A DNA stretch of 32,233 bases from Kutzneria sp. 744 (lineage in GTDB: Bacteria; Actinomycetota; Actinomycetes; Mycobacteriales; Pseudonocardiaceae): positions 3,925,266-3,957,498 of the forward strand of contig NZ_KK037166.1 of the NCBI RefSeq assembly GCF_000568255.1, written 5' to 3'. The position numbers were made by a program, and so were the translations under genes. Under the pieces are notes generated by a model, which searched no databases, was not told where the DNA came from, and saw nothing but the letters and a program-made list of their open reading frames with translations. Below, in pieces: positions 26,203 to 32,233 of this stretch (the first letter of the stretch is position 1; every line of letters begins with the position of its first letter).

Positions 26203-26400
26203 GTGGTTGACCGCAAGGAATGGTTGGTGACCTGCCGGGATGTGGCGGGCCGACGCCGCGATCTCACGGTGTTCGTCAGCCAGGGCCATGTGGTGCTGGT
26301 CGCGCCGCCGGGAGAGACCGCCGTGCTGGCGCCGCTGGAGGTCGGACGACTGCGGGCGGCACTGAGGGATGCGGTGGTGACGGCGTCGGAGCCGGCATGA
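26203..26400 (+). CDS. Small hypothetical protein (65 aa), coupled to GNAT gene
   Basis: Begins VVDRKEWLVTCRDVAGRRRD and continues LTVFVSQGHVVLVAPPGETA, a short beta-rich protein ending in a helix (EVGRLRAALRDAV). I do not recognise the family. GTG 26203 has GGGAGG 8 nt upstream, a strong site supporting translation. Its TGA overlaps the ATG of the acetyltransferase (ATGA at 26397-26400), so the two are expressed together. Confidence 0.72.
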   Translation: MVDRKEWLVTCRDVAGRRRDLTVFVSQGHVVLVAPPGETAVLAPLEVGRLRAALRDAVVTASEPA

Positions 26401-26894
26401 AGCTCCGCCGAGGCACGGACGCCGACCTGGAGACGGTAGGCGTCCTGTTCGACGACGCCGTGCGCTGGCTGGCGGAGCAGGGCCGCACCGGACAGTGGGG
26501 CACGGAGCCGTTCTCGACCGACTCGAAGCTGATGGAGACCATGCGGCGGCAGTTGGCCGGCGAGGCGTGGATCGCCGAGGTGGACTGCCGCGCGGCGGGC
26601 TTCATGGCGCTCGGGGAGCCGCAGGAGCACATCCCGCCGACCGACATGCCGGAGCTGTACGTGTCGAGCCTGGTCAGCGCACGGTTCCCAGAAGCGCGCG
26701 GGGCGGGGCGGATGCTGCTGAAGCACGCGGAAGCACGCGCGATCAAGGAAGGCGTGGGGCGGGTCCGCGTGGACTGCTACGCCGGCGACGACCGAGCATT
26801 GGTCGCCTTCTACGTCTCAGCGGGATTCACGCCGACGGACACCTTCACAGTCGACTCGTGGCCGGGTCAGGTGTTGGAACTCCGCTTGCGCTGA
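26397..26894 (+). CDS. GNAT family N-acetyltransferase
   Basis: A 165-residue acetyl-CoA-dependent acyltransferase. The order matches GNAT: N-terminal MKLRRGTDADLETVGVLFDD, the beta4 segment ELYVSSLVSARFPEARGAGR with the R/Q-x-x-G-x-G/A-like pyrophosphate loop (ARGAGRMLL), and the C-terminal VRVDCYAGDDRALVAFYVSA GFTPTDTF. The substrate is unknown. It is translationally coupled to the 65-aa protein and overlaps the convergent membrane gene by 28 bases. Confidence 0.9.
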   Translation: MKLRRGTDADLETVGVLFDDAVRWLAEQGRTGQWGTEPFSTDSKLMETMRRQLAGEAWIAEVDCRAAGFMALGEPQEHIPPTDMPELYVSSLVSARFPEARGAGRMLLKHAEARAIKEGVGRVRVDCYAGDDRALVAFYVSAGFTPTDTFTVDSWPGQVLELRLR

Positions 26895-27073
26895 CGGATC
26901 AGCGCCCACGACACGAAGCCGAGCCACACGAGGCCGGCGCAGCCGATAGCGATCCAGCCGGCGCGCAGCACGGCGTCGTCCACGAGCGTGGCGCTGAGGA
27001 TCGCGCACGCGATCGCCAACACGCCGAAGCCCAAGTGGAACGGCCTGGCCCGGAACTCTCCCCACCTCGCCAT
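26867..27073 (-). CDS. Small two-helix membrane protein
   Basis: About 68 residues from ATG 27073 (upstream GTG 27097 would add 8). Two hydrophobic helices are visible (LGFGVLAIACAILSATLV; AGWIAIGCAGLVWLGFVSWA), then a basic RQRKRSSNT tail, likely cytoplasmic. No family recognised. No convincing ribosome site separates the two start choices. Confidence 0.6.
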   Translation of the reverse strand: MARWGEFRARPFHLGFGVLAIACAILSATLVDDAVLRAGWIAIGCAGLVWLGFVSWALIRQRKRSSNT

Positions 27074-27099
27074 GGTCAGCCATGCTGCCACGACCACTT

Positions 27100-27115
27100 C
27101 CTACTCACGAGTAGG
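27100..27115. promoter_or_regulatory. 16-bp palindromic operator upstream of the SDR gene
   Basis: CCTACTC (27100-27106), AC, GAGTAGG (27109-27115): perfect 7-bp arms with a 2-bp centre, of the kind bound by TetR-family dimers. It lies 18 bp before ATG 27134 and just upstream of the membrane-protein start, so it could control both directions. No TetR gene is in the window. Confidence 0.65.
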
Positions 27116-27133
27116 TAGTGGCATCATCGCCGC

Positions 27134-27922
27134 ATGACCCGATCGTCGCCGCTGGCCGGCAAGCGCATCCTCATCACCGGCGCGTCCTCCGGCATCGGCC
27201 GGGCCACGGCGTTCGCGATCGCCGGACTCGGTGCGATCCCACTGCTGGTCGCCCGTCGGGCCGACGAACTGGCGCAGGTCCGCGACGGAATCGCGGCTCG
27301 CGGCGGCGAAGCGTATGCTTACACATGTAACCTTACGGATGCCGACTCCGTCGAGGCGATGCTCAGGCAGGTGCTGACCGAGCAGACTCGGGTGGACATG
27401 TTGGTCAACAACGCCGGCCGGTCGATCCGGCGGTCGCTCAACAGCTCGCGCGACCGTTATCACGACTTCGAACGGACGATGGCGATCAACTACTTCGCGC
27501 CGGTCCGGCTGGTGCTCGGACTGCTTCCGCACTTCCGGGAGCACGGCGGCGGGCACGTGGTCAACATCTCGTCCATGGGCGTGCAGACGCGCACGCCGAG
27601 GTTCGCCGCGTACCTGGCCTCCAAGGCGGCATTGGACGAGTTCAGCCAGGTCGCGGCGGCCGAGACGCTGCGTGACCGCATCACGTTCACCACCGTGCAC
27701 ATGCCACTCGTGCGCACGCCGATGATCGGCCCGAGCCGGGTCTACGACCGGATGCCGGCCGCCACCCCGGAGCGGGCCGCCCGGCTGGTGGTGCGTGCGC
27801 TGGTCAAGCGGCCCAAGTCCGTGGATCTGCCGTTCGGCCTGCTCGCCGCCGCCGGTTACGCGGTCGCGCCGAAGCTGGTCGAGCGGGTGCTCAACCTCGC
27901 CTACCGCACGCGGTCGGTCTGA
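27134..27922 (+). CDS. SDR family NAD(P)-dependent oxidoreductase
   Basis: A 262-residue classical short-chain dehydrogenase with ILITGASSGIGRATAFA, the DMLVNNAGRSIRRSL motif, HVVNISSMGVQ and the active-site YLASKAALDEF. The C-terminal part (ERAARLVVRALVKRPKSVDL PFGLLA) resembles the acyl-CoA/aldehyde reductase-associated SDRs of actinobacteria that reduce lipophilic carbonyls, so a lipid-related substrate is possible. It has no good Shine-Dalgarno before ATG 27134 and probably a short leader. It is likely regulated by the palindrome at 27100-27115. Confidence 0.9.
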   Translation: MTRSSPLAGKRILITGASSGIGRATAFAIAGLGAIPLLVARRADELAQVRDGIAARGGEAYAYTCNLTDADSVEAMLRQVLTEQTRVDMLVNNAGRSIRRSLNSSRDRYHDFERTMAINYFAPVRLVLGLLPHFREHGGGHVVNISSMGVQTRTPRFAAYLASKAALDEFSQVAAAETLRDRITFTTVHMPLVRTPMIGPSRVYDRMPAATPERAARLVVRALVKRPKSVDLPFGLLAAAGYAVAPKLVERVLNLAYRTRSV

Positions 27923-27923
27923 C

Positions 27924-28103
27924 TCAGGCCGCGCGCCACGATTCGCCGGTGCGGTTCACGTTCGGCGGCAGCCACGCGCTGCCGTCGCTGACCAACGGCT
28001 CCACCCGTCCGCCGTGCCAGTCGCGCTGGCATTGGTCGGAGCAGAAGAAGTCCGACGGAGAACCAGGCCTCTCCGTACCGCAGACGACACAGGGACCGGT
28101 CAT
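27924..28103 (-). CDS. Small Cys-pair (zinc-binding-like) protein, 59 aa
   Basis: Starts MTGPCVVCGTERPGSPSDFF and continues CSDQCQRDWHGG. The C-x2-C followed by C-x3-C spacing plus a nearby His is that of a small zinc ribbon or MYM/FCS-like finger. I chose ATG 28103 because GGAGG lies 8 nt upstream. Short proteins of this kind are common in actinomycetes, but the role is unknown. Its TGA is 1 bp from the SDR stop. Confidence 0.75.
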   Translation of the reverse strand: MTGPCVVCGTERPGSPSDFFCSDQCQRDWHGGRVEPLVSDGSAWLPPNVNRTGESWRAA

Positions 28104-28271
28104 CCCACCCACCTCCCGGGTCGACGTCCACCATGGACGCTAAATCGGCAAGGGGACGAACGTGTTTCGGGATTATGTCGACTAGACACCCGAAAAGTCC
28201 CACGATTTCACGCGCTCGGCCTATGGGACGCGGGGAAGCGGTGCTGGTGGTGGGCGCTGGGGTGACGCGGG

Positions 28272-29535
28272 AGGGGAACACCGGCGGGTGAACCGGGAAC
28301 ACCGACAGGCAGGTCGGCCGGCGAACCGGAGCATCGGTGGGGCGAACCAAGAACCCCAGCAGGCGGACCCGAGGCGTCGACGGGCAGACCTGAAGCTCAC
28401 GAGCGGGTCGACAGGGAAGCCAGGCCTACGGATCGGAATCCCAGCGGGTCGACGGCGAACACAGGCGGTCGGACCTGAACACCAGTGGGCAGACCGGCAA
28501 CGCCAGCTGACGGACCGAGAGCATGGGCAGGCGTGCAGCAAACCGGCAGACGGGCCGGAGCCTCGGTGGGCGGACCGTGAACTCCTCAACGGACACCGGG
28601 ACACAAGCAGGTGAACCGAGAACTCCAGCGTGTCGGCCGGAACACCAGCGGCGGACGCGGAGCGTCGGCAGGCGAACCACGGACCCGACGGATCTACGGA
28701 GAACACCAGCGAGCGGATCCGGAACACCCACCGGCGAATGCCAGCAGGTTGACCGCGAACGCCAGTAGCCAGACCCAGGAGACCCGCAGGCAAACCAAAA
28801 GCCCGGCTGAGCGACGGCGGAAACCAGCGGGTGGGCCCGGGACACCTCGGGCAAACCAACAACGCCAGCAGGTCGACGGCAAACACCAGCAGCCAGACCC
28901 AGGACACCGGCGAGCGAATCAAGAACCCAACGGGTCAACGGCGAACGCCAGCGGGCGGGCCCGGGACACCGGCAGGCGAACCAAGAGCCCTACAGATCGA
29001 CGGCAAACACCAGCAGCCAGACCCGCGAGACCCGCGGCCAAACCAAGAACCCCAGCAGGTCGACGGCGAACGCCAGCAGTCAGATCCGGGAGACCGGCGG
29101 GCGAGTCATGAGCCCGGCGGGTCGACGGCGGACGCCAGCGGGCCGGTCCGCAATACCAGTGCGTGAACCCAGGAACCCTGTGGGGGCGACGGCGAACACG
29201 GGCGGCCTGACCAGGACGCCAGCAAGCAGACCGGCAGCTCCGGCGGGTGGGCCGGCAAGGCCGGCGAGCGGGCCGGGAGCTTCGGTGGACGGGGCGGAAC
29301 CGCAGGCGGGTGGACGGGGTGGAACCACGGGCGGGTGGACGGGAACAGCGCTGGCGGGCCGAGATCCCGGTGAGCAGACGGGAAAGACCGGCGGGTGAAG
29401 CGAGGATCCCGAACAGGTCGACGGGGAACAGAACGGAACGCCGGCGGACGGGGGCCTTGGACGTCAGCGGAAGGAGTCGGAGCGGCTGTGGGCGGACGGG
29501 GAACGTCGGCGGGCGGATACGTGAGGTGGGTAAGG
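28272..29535. repeat. Degenerate ~21-bp tandem array (about 60 units) with 62-bp higher-order repeats
   Basis: The + strand repeats a unit close to GACCGGGAACACCAGCAGG every 20-22 bp through the region (for example GAAC-type cores at 28457, 28477, 28498, 28519, 28540, 28579, 28600, 28620, 28640, 28660). From about 28748 to 29185 three units form a larger block: the word CGACGGCRAAC recurs, with small changes, at 28750, 28812, 28874, 28936, 28998, 29061, 29123 and 29187, steps of 62-64 bp. Toward 29250-29535 the units become GGCGGGTGGACGG-rich. Every frame on both strands is low-complexity with no ribosome site, so I see no gene in this stretch. There are no unique spacers, so it is not CRISPR. 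It lies 3' of the HerA-like gene. Confidence 0.88.
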
Positions 29536-29580
29536 AAGCGAAGGGAGCCACTCACATACCGAAGAGCCACCACGCAGGAG

Positions 29581-31110
29581 TCAGCGGCGGCGGGAGGTTC
29601 CGAAGATTCCTCGGGTGATCTCACGGCCCAGGGCGGAGCCGGCGGAGCGGAGGAAGGACTTCACGGCCGGGTTGCCGAGGACCTGGCCGATGAGGCCGGG
29701 GTCGGCGGAGTCCTTGCGGGGCGCGGGGTCTGAGGGGTCTGAAGGACCGGCGGGGTCGGAGGAGGACGGCGGGGCGACCTTGGCCAAGAGCATCTCGTAC
29801 GCGGACTCGCGGTCGACGGCCTGGCCGTACTTGGCGAACAGGGGTGACGAGGCGGCGGCCTGCTTGACGGCGTCGGCGCCGATGGAGGCCATGAGGGAAC
29901 GGGGCGGCCGAAGGCGGGTCCAAGCGACGGGGGTGGGGGCGCCCTGCTCCGAAAGGACGGTGACGACGGCCTCGCCGATGCCGAGGGTGGTGAGGGCCTT
30001 GCCGAGGTCGTAGTGGGGAGTGGTGGGGTAGGTCTTGACGGTCTGGGCCAAGGCCTTCTGGTCGTCGGGGGTGAAGGCGCGAAGGGCATGCTGGACCCGG
30101 GCCCCGAGCTGGGAGAGCACGGCGTTGGGCACATCGGTGGGGAGCTGGGTGCAGAAGAAGACCCCGACGCCCTTGGAACGGATGAGCTTGACGGTCTGGA
30201 CGATCTGCTCCAGAAAGGCTTTGGAGGCGTCGGCGAACAGCAGGTGCGCCTCGTCGAAGAAGAAGATCAGCTTGGGCTTGTCCAGGTCGCCTTCCTCGGG
30301 AAGCTGGTGGAACAGCTGAGCCAACAGCCACATCAGGAACGTGGAGAAGAGGGCGGGGTTGCCCTGGAGCTCGGCGAGCTCCAGGAGGGTGACGACGCCG
30401 CGGCCGCCGTCGACGCGCATGAGGTCGGTGGGGTCGAGCTCGGGCTCGCCGAAGAAGGTGTCGCCGCCGTTGGCCTCGAGGTTGAGCAGGGCCCGAAGGA
30501 TCACGCCGGCGGTGGCGGGAGAGACGCCGCCGAGGCCCTTGAGGTCCTCCTTGCCCTCGTCGCCGGTCAGGTGCTGGATGACGGAGCGAAGGTCCTTGGT
30601 GTCCAACAGGGGCAGGCCACGGGAGTCGGCCCAGTGGAAGATGAGCCCGAGGGTGGACTCCTGGGTGTCGTTGAGGCCCAACACCTTGGACAGCAGGATG
30701 GGCCCGAAGCTGGTGATGGTCGCCCGCACGGGGACGGAGCCGCCGCCGTCGCCGAGGGACAGGAACTGCGCGGGGAAGCCGGCGGCGGCCCAGTCGTCGC
30801 CGGTCTCGGCGGCCCGCTTGGCGACCTTGTCGCCGCCGGCGCCGGGCTGGGACAGGCCGGAGAGGTCGCCCTTGACGTCGGCCATGACGACGGGCACGCC
30901 GGCGGCGGAGAGCTGCTCGGCCATGAGTTGGAGGGTCTTGGTCTTGCCGGTGCCGGTGGCGCCGGCGATCAGGCCGTGGCGGTTCAGCGTGGCCAGCGGC
31001 AGACGGACCCGGGCCGAGGCGTTGACGACGCCGTCGACGACGGCGGACCCGAGCTCCAGCGCACCGCCCTCGGTGGCGTAACCGGCGGCGATCTCCTCGA
31101 ACGCGTCCAC
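29581..31110 (-). CDS. Helicase HerA-like domain (DUF853) protein
   Basis: A 509-residue P-loop ATPase of the HerA/FtsK class. Walker A is AGATGTGKTKTLQLMAEQL (about residues 48-65), Walker B is KPKLIFFFDEAHLLFAD (about 279-293), and GVGVFFCTQLPTDVPNAVLS is the sensor/arginine-finger zone. The C-terminus is Pro/Ser/Asp-rich (PSDPSDPAPRKDSADP), then a basic end. GTG 31110 has GGGAGG 5 nt upstream. Bacterial DUF853 proteins are cytoplasmic and poorly characterised; unlike archaeal HerA there is no NurA nuclease next to it, so a DNA-end role is not shown. Confidence 0.92.
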   Translation of the reverse strand: MDAFEEIAAGYATEGGALELGSAVVDGVVNASARVRLPLATLNRHGLIAGATGTGKTKTLQLMAEQLSAAGVPVVMADVKGDLSGLSQPGAGGDKVAKRAAETGDDWAAAGFPAQFLSLGDGGGSVPVRATITSFGPILLSKVLGLNDTQESTLGLIFHWADSRGLPLLDTKDLRSVIQHLTGDEGKEDLKGLGGVSPATAGVILRALLNLEANGGDTFFGEPELDPTDLMRVDGGRGVVTLLELAELQGNPALFSTFLMWLLAQLFHQLPEEGDLDKPKLIFFFDEAHLLFADASKAFLEQIVQTVKLIRSKGVGVFFCTQLPTDVPNAVLSQLGARVQHALRAFTPDDQKALAQTVKTYPTTPHYDLGKALTTLGIGEAVVTVLSEQGAPTPVAWTRLRPPRSLMASIGADAVKQAAASSPLFAKYGQAVDRESAYEMLLAKVAPPSSSDPAGPSDPSDPAPRKDSADPGLIGQVLGNPAVKSFLRSAGSALGREITRGIFGTSRRR

Positions 31111-31206
31111 GCGGACCTCCCGGAACCGATACCCCGAACGGCACTGACGACACTAGGCCGAACAGCCCGAAACCGCGCGTTCAGGCGAACACGCACCGTG
31201 GCGGGA

Positions 31207-31212
31207 TAGGCT
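31207..31212 (+). promoter_or_regulatory. -10 element of a leaderless orn transcript
   Basis: TAGGCT at 31207-31212 is followed 7 nt later by the GTG of oligoribonuclease, so the RNA is predicted to begin at the start codon. No Shine-Dalgarno is present. The arrangement matches that of the aromatic leader. Confidence 0.6.
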
Positions 31213-31219
31213 CCTGCGG

Positions 31220-31831
31220 GTGACTGATCGTCTGGTGTGGATCGACTGCGAGATGACCGGGCTCGACCTGGGCAAAGACGCCCTGATTGAGATCGCGGCC
31301 CTGGTCACCGACGCGGAGCTGAACGTGCTCGGAGACGGTGTCGACGTGGTGATCCACGCCGGCGACGAAGCGCTGGACGCGATGCCCGACGTGGTGCGTG
31401 ACATGCACGCCCACAGCGGGCTGACCGAAGAGGTGCGCCGGTCGACGACCACGCTCGAAGAGGCCGAGCAACTGGTGCTGGACTACATCCGGCAATGGGC
31501 GCCCGACCCCCGCACCACACCGCTGGCCGGCAACAGCATCGCCACCGACCGTGGCTTCATCGCCCGTGACATGCCGGCGCTGGACAGCCACCTGCACTAC
31601 CGCATGGTCGACGTCTCCAGCATCAAGGAGCTGTGCCGGCGCTGGTACCCGCGCATCTACTACGCGCAGCCGGCCAAGGGCCTGGCCCACCGCGCGCTGG
31701 CCGACATCCACGAGTCGATCCGCGAGCTGGCCTACTACCGGGCGACGGCGTTCGTGCCGCAGCCGGGCCCGACCAGCGAACAAGCGCAGGCCGCGGCGGC
31801 CGAGGTGCTCAGGGCGGCCGGACAGGGGTAA
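31220..31831 (+). CDS. orn: Oligoribonuclease
   Basis: A 203-residue 3'-5' exoribonuclease that finishes RNA decay by cutting di- to pentanucleotides, including pGpG from c-di-GMP turnover. DEDDh residues are visible: [11 protein letters not shown] (D9, E11), [12 protein letters not shown], and [18 protein letters not shown] with the catalytic His and Asp. The C-terminal [17 protein letters not shown] extension is usual in actinomycetes. The GTG at 31220 is probably leaderless. tRNA-His follows 70 bp downstream, an arrangement I believe recurs in related genomes. Confidence 0.96.
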   Translation: MTDRLVWIDCEMTGLDLGKDALIEIAALVTDAELNVLGDGVDVVIHAGDEALDAMPDVVRDMHAHSGLTEEVRRSTTTLEEAEQLVLDYIRQWAPDPRTTPLAGNSIATDRGFIARDMPALDSHLHYRMVDVSSIKELCRRWYPRIYYAQPAKGLAHRALADIHESIRELAYYRATAFVPQPGPTSEQAQAAAAEVLRAAGQG

Positions 31832-31838
31832 CCCGTTT

Positions 31839-31866
31839 TTGAGCTGAAGACGGCATGCGCTACGCT
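31839..31866 (+). promoter_or_regulatory. Promoter of tRNA-His
   Basis: TTGAGC (31839-31844), a 16-bp spacer and TACGCT (31861-31866) lie about 35 bp upstream of the mature tRNA 5' end, a suitable distance for a short 5' leader removed by RNase P. Confidence 0.55.
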
Positions 31867-31901
31867 TATCGCGGTCAAGGTCGGAAACGACAGTGATCTA
31901 T

Positions 31902-31975
31902 GGTGGGTGTAGCTCAGTCGGTAGAGCACTGGGTTGTGATCCCAGGTGTCGCGGGTTCGAATCCCGTCACTCACC
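31902..31975 (+). tRNA. tRNA-His (GTG anticodon)
   Basis: A complete cloverleaf. The acceptor GTGGGTG pairs with CACTCAC (one G-U), with G-1 at 31902 opposite discriminator C73 at 31975, the hallmark of tRNA-His. The D arm is GCTC/GAGC, the anticodon stem CTGGG/CCCAG with loop TTGTGAT (anticodon GTG at 31936-31938), and the T arm GCGGG/CCCGT with TTCGAAT. CCA is not encoded in full (CCG follows). Confidence 0.97.
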
Positions 31976-31981
31976 CGCGTG

Positions 31982-32014
31982 AAATGGCCCGGCGATGCTA
32001 TCGCCGGGCCATTT
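31982..32014 (+). terminator. Strong hairpin terminator after tRNA-His
   Basis: AAATGGCCCGGCGAT (31982-31996), loop GCT, ATCGCCGGGCCATTT (32000-32014): a perfect 15-bp stem just after the tRNA. The stem ends in a T run, and the palindrome would also read as a terminator from the opposite strand. Confidence 0.85.
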
Positions 32015-32028
32015 CCCTTGGTGTGCCT

Positions 32029-32073
32029 TGTGGGGGCACGGCCCCCACACCCCCACGCCGGGGCGAGCCCCGG
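32029..32073. terminator. Two further GC hairpins between convergent units
   Basis: TGTGGGGGC (32029-32037) pairs with GCCCCCACA (32041-32049), and CCGGGG (32058-32063) with CCCCGG (32068-32073). They lie 3' of the histidine kinase on the minus strand and may terminate it. No U tract follows, so function is less certain. Confidence 0.45.
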
Positions 32074-32106
32074 ACCCCATCGTGTGAGTTACGTCGCGAG
32101 ATTCGC

Positions 32107-32233
32107 CTAGGACCGCACTGGCAGGCGGACGCAGAAGCGGGTGTCGCCGGGGACCGATGAGACCGAGATGGCGCCGCCGTGGCGGCGGGTGACGATCTCG
32201 TGCGAGAGGTAGAGGCCGAGACCGGTGCCGCGG
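32107..32233 (-). CDS. Sensor histidine kinase, C-terminal end only
   Basis: Only the last 41 codons are in the window, ending at TAG (complement of 32107-32109). RGTGLGLYLSHEIVTRRHGG is the G2 box of the HATPase_c domain, followed by AISVSSVPGDTRFCVRLPV, the usual last strands. The enzyme autophosphorylates in a two-component system; sensor type and partner lie outside the window. Confidence 0.9.
   Translation of the reverse strand, partial: RGTGLGLYLSHEIVTRRHGGAISVSSVPGDTRFCVRLPVRS

Noticed and set aside
28221-29551. Several open frames of 100-230 codons on both strands in the 21-bp array
   Set aside because: All frames remain open because the repeat unit lacks stop-prone words. Peptides are low-complexity with no consistent frame and no ribosome sites.
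30013-31209. 398-codon Gly/Val/Glu-rich frame opposite the HerA-like gene
   Set aside because: Shadow of the Walker-motif ATPase on the other strand. Low complexity and no domain.

Overview
The window is GC-rich, with dense divergent and convergent genes, many GTG starts, several probable leaderless transcripts, an SsgA-family sporulation regulator, oligoribonuclease and a MocR regulator. This fits a filamentous actinomycete, most likely of the family Pseudonocardiaceae; the genus cannot be fixed from the sequence alone.

Layout. 1-2345 (-): a fused alpha-beta glycyl-tRNA synthetase, cut by the window edge. 2517-4539 (+): a secreted PIG-L deacetylase/beta-propeller gene broken by a tight cluster of frameshifts. 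4536-7757: a coupled pair (PEP-mutase-like protein and AhpD-like protein) divergent from a MocR regulator, then an FMN reductase. 7815-8272: a non-coding array of a 19-bp repeat. 8460-10718 (-): an MpaB-type oxygenase and a secreted GH16 glucanase with a CebR-like operator. 10852-15739 (-): a five-gene operon (glutamine-synthetase-like ligase, class I amidotransferase, aldehyde dehydrogenase, SDR, GntR regulator) that looks like a gamma-glutamylation route for degrading an amine or amino alcohol. 15787-17110 (+): DAHP synthase behind an attenuator whose leader peptide carries Tyr, Trp and Phe codons. 17522-22461: cupin, TTC38-like TPR protein, 2H phosphoesterase, LuxR-type regulator, and a TPR/membrane protein with internal short repeats. 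22759-23169: a decayed MarR gene. 23406-25725: an SsgA-like protein and an MFS exporter with a hexapeptide-repeat tail. 26203-28103: a small protein plus GNAT enzyme, a small membrane protein, an SDR with a palindromic operator, and a small Cys-pair protein. 28272-29535: a long non-coding array of about 21-bp units with 62-bp higher-order periodicity. 29581-32233: a HerA-like ATPase, oligoribonuclease, tRNA-His, and the end of a histidine kinase.

Two themes stand out. First, the aromatic leader peptide ahead of DAHP synthase: a probable leaderless 22-codon ORF containing Tyr-Pro-Trp-Phe, followed by an intrinsic terminator and competing RNA pairings, so one sensor could read all three end products of the pathway. 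Second, degenerate short tandem repeats: a related core (CGACGAACTTC, or GAAGTTCGWCG on the other strand) recurs as a 19-bp period outside genes and as an exact 18-bp period inside two genes, where it encodes hexapeptides. A further array has a unit of about 21 bp. No function is known to me for these repeats.
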